From an uncultured Sutterella sp. (GTDB lineage Bacteria > Pseudomonadota > Gammaproteobacteria > Burkholderiales > Burkholderiaceae_F): DNA of 6,564 nucleotides. The translations under genes were made by a program, and so were the position numbers. Below the pieces are notes generated by a model. That model made no database searches and was not told the DNA's origin. It saw only the letters and a program-made list of their open reading frames with translations. This document shows positions 1 through 5,326 of the stretch, in pieces (position 1 is the first letter of the stretch; each line of letters opens with the position of its first letter). The stretch is from the NCBI GenBank assembly GCA_900554675.1, contig USIM01000050.1, positions 1 to 6,564 of the forward strand, in the 5' to 3' direction.

Positions 1-133
1 CCTTTTCTGGTGACAAATATTTTTTCATCAGCGTAGTTTTGCCACATTGACGAGGGCCAGCAATGTACGCAATACGCATCACACGCATTGCGCTTTCCAA
101 AGAATCGGTCGCCCATCTTTCAATATAAGTCAT
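1..133 (-). CDS. P-loop ATPase, AAA_14/DUF4143-like, N-terminal part only (runs off left edge)
   Basis: Only the first 44 codons are in the window, read leftward from an ATG at 133-131. The peptide begins MTYIERWATDSLES and carries a clear Walker A motif, AGPRQCGKTTL, at about residues 25-35. A 'GPRQ-x-GKTTL' P-loop some 25-30 residues from the N-terminus is typical of the AAA_14 / DUF4143 family of bacterial ATPases, which usually have a C-terminal PD-(D/E)XK-like domain; that part lies outside the window. The start is supported by an AAAGGTG ribosome-binding site a few bases upstream. A TATAAT -10 box lies at 176-181, inside a tandem-repeat leader. The cellular role of this family is largely unknown. 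The family call is moderate because only the P-loop region can be seen. Confidence 0.6.
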   Translation of the reverse strand, partial: MTYIERWATDSLESAMRVMRIAYIAGPRQCGKTTLMKKYLSPEK

Positions 134-160
134 ACCATCACCTTTATTTACTTAATCCGA

Positions 161-275
161 GAAAAATCTATGATTATTATATCGAAAAAAGTTGGATTAT
201 CTATTAGAAAAAAGTCTGATTATCTATTAGTAAAAAGTTGGATTATCTTTCATTAAAAAGTTTGATTATTTTATA
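161..275. repeat. Five tandem 23-bp direct repeats in the leader of the left-hand ATPase gene
   Basis: Five consecutive 23-bp units start at 161, 184, 207, 230 and 253. The three middle units are nearly identical; the outer two are more diverged. The shared core is AAAAAGT followed by GATTATC on the + strand (GATAATC ... ACTTTTT on the strand of the gene). There are no spacers, so this is not a CRISPR. The unit next to the gene contains the likely -10 box of the ATPase promoter, so the array sits where a repressor or activator would bind. The 23-bp period puts successive sites about two helical turns apart, as expected for cooperative binding on one DNA face (inference). Confidence 0.8.
176..181 (-). 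promoter_or_regulatory. Likely -10 box (TATAAT) of the left-hand ATPase gene
   Basis: A consensus TATAAT is read leftward about 43 bp before the ATG at 133. No good -35 hexamer lies 16-18 bp upstream. That position falls within the 23-bp repeat array, so the promoter may depend on, or be blocked by, a protein bound to the repeats. In such AT-rich DNA a chance match is possible. Confidence 0.45.
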
Positions 276-369
276 TCTTATTGATTTATATATGTTTATT
301 ACATATCAAAATTGATTAAATTTTAAGCAATAAATTCCTCAGAAACAACTAGAAATTAAATGAAACAAA

Positions 370-384
370 TGAGAGCGACTCTCA
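370..384. promoter_or_regulatory. Inverted repeat upstream of ahpC, Fur/PerR-like candidate operator
   Basis: TGAGAG-CGA-CTCTCA is a palindrome with perfect 6-bp arms, 77 bp before the ahpC start. A weak -10-like TACAAA follows at 387-392. The outer arms TGAGA/TCTCA are the same as in the perfect Fur-like palindrome at 1145-1159, and both are 15 bp long. A Fur-superfamily regulator such as Fur or PerR could therefore bind both (inference). No OxyR-type spaced ATAG/CTAT pattern was seen here. Confidence 0.4.
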
Positions 385-422
385 AATACAAATGATGTTA
401 AAGTGTCTGCACACTGATTGAA

Positions 423-440
423 AAACCGACGTTTCGGTTT
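423..440 (+). promoter_or_regulatory. Small hairpin in the ahpC leader
   Basis: AAACCG-N6-CGGTTT is a 6-bp perfect inverted repeat ending 10 bp before the ribosome-binding site of ahpC. It could fold in the leader mRNA or be part of an operator. It is too weak and has no U-tract, so it is not a terminator. Confidence 0.3.
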
Positions 441-461
441 AAACAAAAAAGGAATAATAAA

Positions 462-1025
462 ATGGCTTTACTCAAAAAGACCCTCCTCCCCTTCAAGGCA
501 ACCGCCTTTCACAACGGCGACTTCGTTGACATCACGCAAAACGACCTTCTTGGTAAGTGGTCCATCGTGTTCTTCTACCCAGCAGACTTCACATTTGTCT
601 GCCCGACCGAATTGCAAGACTTGGCCCTAAACTACGACGCCTTTAAGGCTCTTGGCGTTGAAATCTATGCGGTCTCCACCGACAGTCACTTCACGCACAT
701 GGCTTGGCATGAATCCAGCCCTGCCGTGGGTTTGGTGCAGTTCCCGATGATTGGCGATCCGACGCTTACCTTGAGTCGCAACTTTGGTGTCCTCATCGAA
801 GAAGAAGGCATGGCCGAACGCGGCACATTCGTCATTAACCCCAACGGTGAAGTCGTTGTCATGGAAGTGCACGACAGTGGCATCGGTCGCGACGCTCAAG
901 AACTTTTGCGTAAGGTTCAAGCTGCTCAATACACGGCTGCCAACCCTGGTGAAGCTTGCCCTGCCGCATGGCGTCCGGGGCAAAAGGCCATGAAGATGAC
1001 CAATGACTTGATCGGCAAAATTTAA
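462..1025 (+). CDS. ahpC: Alkyl hydroperoxide reductase subunit C (typical 2-Cys peroxiredoxin)
   Basis: A 187-aa cytosolic peroxiredoxin that reduces hydrogen peroxide, organic hydroperoxides and peroxynitrite. The peroxidatic cysteine is C47 in YPADFTFVCPTE (with P40 and T44 of the conserved PxxxTxxC motif). The resolving cysteine is C166 in GEACPAAW. R120 (AERGTF) is the likely active-site arginine. The length and both cysteine positions match enterobacterial AhpC almost exactly (187 aa; C46 and C165). The start is firm: GGAA lies 7 bp before the ATG at 462. The gene stands alone: no ahpF follows, and a terminator closes the transcript 20 bp after the stop. Its reductant (AhpF elsewhere, or another thiol system) therefore cannot be told from this window. 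Upstream palindromes at 370-384 and 423-440 suggest regulated expression. Confidence 0.97.
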   Translation: MALLKKTLLPFKATAFHNGDFVDITQNDLLGKWSIVFFYPADFTFVCPTELQDLALNYDAFKALGVEIYAVSTDSHFTHMAWHESSPAVGLVQFPMIGDPTLTLSRNFGVLIEEEGMAERGTFVINPNGEVVVMEVHDSGIGRDAQELLRKVQAAQYTAANPGEACPAAWRPGQKAMKMTNDLIGKI

Positions 1026-1045
1026 GCTGGTTCAGTCTGAGAAAG

Positions 1046-1080
1046 ACCGCCGAAGGAGAAATCTTTCGGCGGTTTTGTTT
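1046..1080 (+). terminator. Rho-independent terminator of ahpC
   Basis: The arms ACCGCCGAA (1046-1054) and TTCGGCGGT (1065-1073) pair perfectly. They are extended inward by G-U, G-C and A-U pairs to a GAAA tetraloop (1058-1061), and a T-rich tail TTTTGTTTT follows. It starts 20 bp after the ahpC stop codon. Confidence 0.92.
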
Positions 1081-1137
1081 TGAGACTCTTTTGATACACT
1101 CCGTTACGAGAATCCGCAAAGAAAACAACAAAATAGC

Positions 1138-1169
1138 TTGCATTTGAGAATTATTCTCATTAATATACT
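1138..1169 (+). promoter_or_regulatory. Fur-box promoter (perfect 7-1-7 palindrome next to a -10 box)
   Basis: TGAGAATTATTCTCA at 1145-1159 is a perfect 15-bp palindrome of the 7-1-7 type. It closely fits the Gram-negative Fur box (compare the classical AATGATAATNATTATC-type sites and the common beta/gammaproteobacterial variant with TGAGAAT). A -10 box TATACT follows at 1164-1169; an alternative TAATAT at 1161-1166 lies 17 bp from a poor -35, TTGCAT (1138-1143). Fur bound here would cover the promoter spacer, the usual geometry for iron-dependent repression. The transcript would run rightward into a stretch with no recognised gene. Fur family identity is inferred from the motif only. Confidence 0.65.
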
Positions 1170-1170
1170 A

Positions 1171-1412
1171 CTAACCACGATACTTCGTAAGGTTCGCTAA
1201 AGAATTCTTCGGTAAATTGCTAAGTATCAAAAAGAAGTTTGAGCTAGCTTCTAAAACGATAGGGCCTAAAGGGGTGGAACTAACGTTGAAGAAGTTTTCT
1301 CCCAGCTCAAGGGTGACGATAAACTTTTCTCCTTGGTTTATCGAATCTCTCAGTCCTACAAAGACTTCTTGGTCCAACGAAAAAGAGGCGTTCACCAGCG
1401 CCTCTTTTTTTT
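1171..1412 (+). ncRNA. Candidate Fur-controlled small RNA (about 240 nt), or remnant of a small gene
   Basis: This interval lies between a Fur-box promoter (-10 box at 1164-1169) and a strong terminator at 1381-1412. It contains no ATG on the + strand. That pattern, with two C/U-rich stretches sharing CTTTTCTCC or GTTTTCTCC (1292-1302 and 1322-1332) that could pair with Shine-Dalgarno sequences, fits an iron-responsive small RNA of the RyhB/PrrF/NrrF functional class. Nothing here is recognisably homologous to those RNAs. Alternatives: one + frame is open from 1181 and, with a single frameshift near 1282, would give a fairly protein-like peptide, so this could be a decayed gene. An 86-codon frame on the minus strand (1171-1431) is also open but lacks a ribosome-binding site and starts upstream of the terminator. 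I do not call any of these as a protein. Confidence 0.35.
1381..1412. terminator. Strong terminator, probably acting in both directions
   Basis: A perfect 10-bp stem, AAAAGAGGCG (1381-1390) with CGCCTCTTTT (1399-1408), has an 8-nt loop. On the + strand it ends in eight T's (1405-1412), suitable for ending the candidate small RNA from 1171. On the minus strand it begins just past the stop codon of the ATPase gene and ends in five T's, so it should also end that transcript. Confidence 0.88.
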
Positions 1413-1414
1413 GA

Positions 1415-2818
1415 TTAGTCAACAGCTTCATTCAAAAATGGCAACACACCGTCTGCCGACAACTCTTTTAGCGACAAAGCTAGTGTCTCCCGTTTGTAAG
1501 AAGCATACTCAGGGTTAAAGGTCAAAAATGCCTCCACTTTCTTCTTTAGCGTATTCAAATCAATTTTGTCCTCATTACGCTTAACTTCGGCAAAAACTAT
1601 ACGTTTATGGACACTATTGACTGCAACCAAGTCAATCTCGTTTTCACCGTTTTTGTCCCACCATGGGCCAACATCGGTAAAAATCCCAAGATTTCTGAAG
1701 TGACGGCGGTACAGTCGCTCCAAAATTCGCCCAGACCAGGTTGGGTATCCACTCTTGATCAATTCTCGCAACGCCATCGTTTTATCTGACTGGAGCATTT
1801 TGAGATTAGGGAGACAGAATGTGTACCAAAAATCCAATAGTTCATCCGTCAACTCGTAACGAACACGCTTTCTCTTCGCACCATTTTTTCCGAGTGGCTC
1901 AACCTTCTCAATTAAGCCATACATATTTTCCAATTGGTGCAAGTGCCCGGATATATCAACATCAAACAAGGACGCAAGTTCAGAGCGCTTGCATCGACCT
2001 TGAGAAATCGCCATCAGGATTTCATTCATCCGAGAAGCGTTGCCCTTAAACTCCGCAGCAATCATGAGTTGCGCCTCTGAAATCAACCCAGAATTAAACA
2101 ACAATGATTGATTGAGCATCTCATCAAAAGTTAATGCACCCGTTGCTAAAAAGGACTTCACATAATGCGCAACGCCGCCGGTAAAGGCGTATAGCGACAA
2201 CAAATCTTCGCCTGTGAAATCTCTCTTATGATCTGACAAGATTGTTTTTAACAATTGCGGTAAAAATGGCATCAAGCGAATGAATGCACTTTCTCTGGCA
2301 AAAAGAGGGGCCTTTCCATTTTCAAAAATATCTCTCATGCTACTTGCCACAGATCCGCAAGTTACGATCAAGATTTTTGATTTTTGATGTTGACGATCCC
2401 ACAACCTTTGCAATGTATCAAAGACGGTCGGATCAACCACATTAAAGTTTTGAAATTCATCCAGCACTAGCGTTATCGGACGACGTTCGGCTTCTTTAAA
2501 AATGAGGGCAAAAGCGTCTTCGTAGCTGGAGATCGCTAAGGGATAAGGAATCTCTAGCGCCTTTTGAATTTCATGAACAAAGTCCGTCAAATTCGAATTG
2601 GCCAGCTGTGACGCAACGTAAATGGAGATTGTTGGCATCTTGGTGCTATCGGGCAACGCTTCTTCAATTAGACGCGTTTTGCCAATACGCCTTCTTCCCG
2701 TTACGACGACAAATCGACTGATTCCACGTTCAAAAACATCTTCTTGAAATTTTTTCAAGAGTTGTAGTTCTCGTTCTCGGCCGTAAAAACGATTGATATT
2801 TACTGATGTATAGGCCAT
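1415..2818 (-). CDS. AAA ATPase of the archaeal-ATPase (ATPase_2) plus DUF234 type
   Basis: A 467-aa cytosolic protein. The N-terminal P-loop domain starts with the family-typical FYGRERELQLL (residues 11-21), then Walker A GRRRIGKT (41-48), Walker B ITLVLDEFQNF (D120, E121) and a TCGS sensor-like strand (153-156). About residues 260-330 look like a winged helix. The C-terminal part carries a PD-(D/E)XK-like signature: E394-I-D396, then FAEVK with E411 and K413. This is the layout of ATPase_2 (PF01637) joined to DUF234 (PF03008). Function in bacteria is unknown; a DNA-binding or nuclease-linked role is an inference. An ATG exists 24 bp upstream (2842-2840), but it would sit at the predicted transcription start with no leader. 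The ATG at 2818-2816 has GTGGAG 9 bp before it and is preferred. The transcript is monocistronic, with a terminator directly after the stop and a repeat-covered promoter. Confidence 0.85.
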   Translation of the reverse strand: MAYTSVNINRFYGRERELQLLKKFQEDVFERGISRFVVVTGRRRIGKTRLIEEALPDSTKMPTISIYVASQLANSNLTDFVHEIQKALEIPYPLAISSYEDAFALIFKEAERRPITLVLDEFQNFNVVDPTVFDTLQRLWDRQHQKSKILIVTCGSVASSMRDIFENGKAPLFARESAFIRLMPFLPQLLKTILSDHKRDFTGEDLLSLYAFTGGVAHYVKSFLATGALTFDEMLNQSLLFNSGLISEAQLMIAAEFKGNASRMNEILMAISQGRCKRSELASLFDVDISGHLHQLENMYGLIEKVEPLGKNGAKRKRVRYELTDELLDFWYTFCLPNLKMLQSDKTMALRELIKSGYPTWSGRILERLYRRHFRNLGIFTDVGPWWDKNGENEIDLVAVNSVHKRIVFAEVKRNEDKIDLNTLKKKVEAFLTFNPEYASYKRETLALSLKELSADGVLPFLNEAVD

Positions 2819-2849
2819 TTCTCGCATCTCCACTTTGTACATGCTTTAG

Positions 2850-2878
2850 AGTATACGAAAAAATAACCTTATCATCAA
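2850..2878 (-). promoter_or_regulatory. Sigma-70 type promoter of the ATPase gene
   Basis: Read leftward, -35 TTGATG (2878-2873), a spacer of exactly 17 bp and -10 TATACT (2855-2850) give a strong sigma-70 match. Transcription would start near 2843, some 25 bp before the preferred start codon. The spacer and -35 are overlaid by the 15-bp repeats at 2862-2906, pointing to direct control of this promoter. Confidence 0.7.
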
Positions 2879-2906
2879 TAAGCTTATTGGAAATAAGCTT
2901 ATTTTC
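2862..2906. repeat. Three 15-bp repeats with palindromic cores over the ATPase promoter
   Basis: Units start at 2862, 2877 and 2892, exactly 15 bp apart. The cores are AATAACCTTATC, AATAAGCTTATT and AATAAGCTTATT; the last two are perfect 12-bp palindromes. One unit lies in the promoter spacer, one overlaps the -35 box and one is just upstream. This is the arrangement of a multi-site operator, most simply for a dimeric repressor (inference). The regulator is not in the window unless it is the ATPase itself, whose winged-helix-like segment makes autoregulation possible. Confidence 0.75.
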
Positions 2907-2954
2907 TATACGGTTAAAATTCTTAAGGTAACCAAGGACAAATTCGTCGACTCA

Positions 2955-2989
2955 AATGGTATCAATGGTATCACTCGATTGATACCATT
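2955..2989. repeat. ATGGTATCA inverted-repeat element, copy 1
   Basis: Two direct copies of ATGGTATCA (9-bp period, 2956-2973), then CTCGAT, then the reverse complement TGATACCATT (2980-2989). This gives a perfect 10-bp arm inverted repeat with a 6-nt centre. It matches copy 2 at 3078-3112 over 35 bp with three differences. It lies about 110 bp upstream of the ATPase -10 box and belongs to no gene. Confidence 0.8.
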
Positions 2990-3076
2990 CTTCATCAACT
3001 ATCCGTCGAAAAGATTTAGTAAATTCTATTTATTTTCAATATGTTAAAACTTAGTCATTACATTCAAAATATTCAC

Positions 3077-3122
3077 AAATGGTATCAATAGTATCACCCA
3101 ATTGATACCATTGATACCATTT
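3077..3122. repeat. ATGGTATCA inverted-repeat element, copy 2 (longer)
   Basis: Two tandem half-sites on the left (3078-3096) and two on the right (3103-3121) around the centre CCCAAT form 20-bp arms with a single mismatch (ATAGTATCA in place of ATGGTATCA). It is related to copy 1, 123 bp away; copy 1 lacks the outermost right half-site. It lies just beyond the terminator of the peptidase operon and lacks a T-tract, so it is better read as an operator or a small repeat element than as a terminator. Confidence 0.8.
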
Positions 3123-3134
3123 CAAACGCCCAAC

Positions 3135-3166
3135 AAAAACCGCCAACGAGTCTCCCCGTCAGCGGT
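3135..3166 (-). terminator. Rho-independent terminator of the peptidase operon
   Basis: On the minus strand ACCGCTGACG pairs with CGTTGGCGGT (10 bp, two of them G-U), with an 8-nt loop and a run of T's (A's on the + strand, 3135-3139). It starts 7 bp after the stop codon of the small lid-domain gene. No terminator is seen between the two peptidase genes. Confidence 0.85.
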
Positions 3167-3173
3167 GAGTCGC

Positions 3174-3599
3174 TTACTTGATGGTATAACGAACATGAGC
3201 AGGCACACCACCCGTCATATCGCCTTCCTTCACACCACGGAAGTCATTTTCAGCCTTCACGCCAGCAGCAACAGCCGCATCCACCTTCTTCTTTAACGCT
3301 TCCATTTCCTTGGCGTCTTTGGCTTTCAAAGACACCTTGAAATGACCGTCTTGAGCGATGGAGTTAACCGAGTTACCGCCGTTTAAGGCAGAAACCACGC
3401 ATTGCTTTTGCGACGGAATGGCTTTTTCAATTTCCATAATCGCGCGAGCCGAAGCGTGAACCGCATTGGTGCGACCGTAAGCCCCGTTACTGTGACCGCC
3501 GGGACCGGCGATATCAACCGTTAAAACGCTAGAGACTTCAGCCATTGCAACGCCGGCAGCCAAAGAACCCAACAAAGCCACTAATAATTTTGCTTTCAT
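3174..3599 (-). CDS. Secreted stand-alone M20 peptidase dimerisation (lid) domain protein
   Basis: A 141-aa protein with a Sec signal peptide (MKAK, hydrophobic core, AMA before residue 21), so the mature protein of about 121 aa is exported to the periplasm or beyond. The mature part reads as one M20 lid domain: strand VLTVDI, then GPGGHSNGAYG with H36, helix NAVHASARAIMEIEKA, strand QCVVSALNGGNSVN with N79, strand HFKVSLKA, helix KEMEALKKKVDAAVAAG, and a last strand AHVRYTI. In full M20 enzymes the lid His and Asn reach into the active site of the partner subunit. No catalytic domain is present. It begins 26 bp after the large peptidase gene, hence one operon. Of two adjacent ATGs (3602, 3599) the second is preferred, with AAAGGAG 6 bp before it. 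Role as a partner of the upstream peptidase is inferred. The domain call is by eye from motifs. Confidence 0.75.
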   Translation of the reverse strand: MKAKLLVALLGSLAAGVAMAEVSSVLTVDIAGPGGHSNGAYGRTNAVHASARAIMEIEKAIPSQKQCVVSALNGGNSVNSIAQDGHFKVSLKAKDAKEMEALKKKVDAAVAAGVKAENDFRGVKEGDMTGGVPAHVRYTIK

Positions 3600-3625
3600 C
3601 ATGAACTCCTTTCCATGGCGTGCAA

Positions 3626-5326
3626 TTAATACATATCTTCAGTCGTACGGTTACCCATATCGGCTGCGGTCGGTGCAATCACCTTGCCGGAACTCGTGTG
3701 GTAACCGGCGGCCGTCAAGCCCATCAACACCATACGGAAGATGCGCTTACCTTCAGCAACGGCGTCACCCGGGATACCCCATTCGTTAAAGGAGTGACCA
3801 CCACCGCTAACAGCAGGCGTATGAACGTTAAAGTTCACGGTCGGCACACCAACGGCTGCGGGCACGTTGTCGTTTAAGCTAGCAGCACGCGTGGGCAATT
3901 CCTTAATGATGTCGGTACCCACCGTGTGAGCGCTTTGCCAATAAATTTGAGAGGCGATGTCGTTATAGTGCGGACGTTGGTAAGCCGGACGATCGCCAAA
4001 CCATACCAATTCCATCGACACGGCATCCTTGTCACCGGTCTTGCGACCGTACTTGGCATTTTCTTCGTCCAAAGCGGCCTTAAAGGTCGGCTCGATTTGA
4101 GCACGAATGGCACTCAAAGGACCTTGCGTGGGCGAGCGCATATCAACCATCAACGTGCAAGAACGAGAACGTTCACCGGGCTTGGCATCATCGCAACGAG
4201 ACACACCCACCGTATAGGTCGTGCGTTCAGCCTTCTTATCCAAGTCCCAAGGCGACTTCACGTCAGCAATCTTGGCAATCGAACGGTTCATGGCCATCAA
4301 AGCGCTCGGGGCTTCTGCACCACCTTGCTTGTAACCAGCAGGTTCCGTGTACTTAATTTCAAAGCGATAGCTACCCAAGTAGTTCATTGTGCCGGAGCCC
4401 GGACGCGTGGAGTCAGCACCGAAGTTCGCTACGAAATTCAAGGCATTGTTACCCTTACCGGTATCTTGGTTGTAACCATAGAGCTGCTTCATGCCATCCA
4501 AGTTACCCTTACCTTCTTCACCGGCCGTACCGCAAACCCAAATGTCATAGACGGGTTTGATGTTGTACTTCTTCATCATGATGGCGGCGGTCAGCACGGA
4601 CGTCGTGTTACCCATGGCATCACCAAAGCCCGGTACATAGATACGATAGCCACCCTTGGCCTTGGCTTCGGCTTCATCAGCGTAGCGAACATAGGCTTTC
4701 TTGTAGTTCGCATCTTGAATTATCTTGCCCTTCTTATCGAAATGCACTTCATCCTTCAAAGCGGCCAAAGCGGCAGGCGTAGCCACAATCGGTTCCGTTG
4801 CTTTTTGCAATTTCACGGGCATATAGGGACGTTCAGCAGGCGGCAACTCAGCCGGATTCACCGTATCAATGTGACCTTCTAACAAAACCTTCGGGTATTG
4901 GCCCTTGTAGGTCTTAGCTCCCTTTTGTTGAGAGTAGCTACCGGGGAAGCGAACACAGACGTTATAAACGGGTTTGCCGTCCACAATCTGAATACCGGCC
5001 CCCTTAATCACACCGTCTTTATCGGCCATGACGTCTTTCTTATCAAAGCCCCATTCTTCGACCATACGACGAGCAATTTCTTGTTGACGACGCATTTCAA
5101 AGCGAGAAGGTGATGCAATACGAGCCAATTCCATATGCGTATTGAAACGGAATTGAGCATTTTCCTTGCTCGTTAACTCCTTGAGCATCTTTTGCATCAC
5201 AGGATCTTTATAAATCGCCTCGGCAGAGTTTTTAACGTCGCTTGAGACTTGCGGAATGGCAGCTGCCATAGCAGCGCCCGCAAAAAGCGCTAACCCAACG
5301 GCGATCGCACAGCGTGATTGTTTCAT
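3626..5326 (-). CDS. Exported M20-family metallopeptidase with an atypical lid domain
   Basis: A 566-aa protein with a signal peptide (MKQSRCAIAVGLALFAGAAMA). The di-zinc M20 residues are all visible: H152 and D154 in LLEGHIDTV, D236 in GFGDAMGN, E270-E271 in GTAGEEGKG, D305 in GADSTRPG, and H511 with E515 in GGGHSFNEW. About 50 extra residues (roughly 160-228) are inserted between the first two metal motifs; these lie about 33 residues apart in DapE but 84 here. The lid domain (about 317-445) is present and keeps VDMRS, but where the conserved Gly-His should be it reads EPAGYKQGG, and the usual GG-N-x-x-N loop is absent. The start at 5326 is fixed by an AGGAGGAG site 6 bp upstream; a longer frame to 5389 would precede this site and spoil the signal peptide. 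It is co-transcribed with the lid-domain gene. The substrate is unknown; exported peptide or N-acyl amino acid hydrolysis is likely. Confidence 0.9.
   Translation of the reverse strand: MKQSRCAIAVGLALFAGAAMAAAIPQVSSDVKNSAEAIYKDPVMQKMLKELTSKENAQFRFNTHMELARIASPSRFEMRRQQEIARRMVEEWGFDKKDVMADKDGVIKGAGIQIVDGKPVYNVCVRFPGSYSQQKGAKTYKGQYPKVLLEGHIDTVNPAELPPAERPYMPVKLQKATEPIVATPAALAALKDEVHFDKKGKIIQDANYKKAYVRYADEAEAKAKGGYRIYVPGFGDAMGNTTSVLTAAIMMKKYNIKPVYDIWVCGTAGEEGKGNLDGMKQLYGYNQDTGKGNNALNFVANFGADSTRPGSGTMNYLGSYRFEIKYTEPAGYKQGGAEAPSALMAMNRSIAKIADVKSPWDLDKKAERTTYTVGVSRCDDAKPGERSRSCTLMVDMRSPTQGPLSAIRAQIEPTFKAALDEENAKYGRKTGDKDAVSMELVWFGDRPAYQRPHYNDIASQIYWQSAHTVGTDIIKELPTRAASLNDNVPAAVGVPTVNFNVHTPAVSGGGHSFNEWGIPGDAVAEGKRIFRMVLMGLTAAGYHTSSGKVIAPTAADMGNRTTEDMY

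Noticed and set aside
47..256. + strand frame across the left-hand ATPase start and the tandem repeats
   Set aside because: It runs antisense through the P-loop coding region and then through the 23-bp repeats; no ribosome-binding site and no protein-like composition.
161..275. CRISPR array
   Set aside because: The 23-bp units follow each other directly without spacers, and no cas genes are present.
627..983. Minus-strand frames of up to 118 codons inside ahpC
   Set aside because: Antisense to a fully conserved peroxiredoxin gene; no start signals or domain.
1171..1431. 86-codon minus-strand frame overlapping the end of the ATPase gene
   Set aside because: No ribosome-binding site and no recognised domain. 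The strong bidirectional hairpin 1381-1408 would end the transcript near its 5' end. Kept only as an alternative explanation of the interval.
3077..3122. Reading the long inverted repeat as a transcription terminator
   Set aside because: The arms are AT-rich, no T-run follows on either strand, and the true terminator of the peptidase operon is already at 3135-3166.
3926..4882. Long + strand open frame (318 codons) opposite the peptidase gene
   Set aside because: It lies wholly antisense to a clear M20 peptidase with all catalytic motifs, has no recognisable domain and no proper ribosome-binding site. It is an antisense shadow of codon bias.
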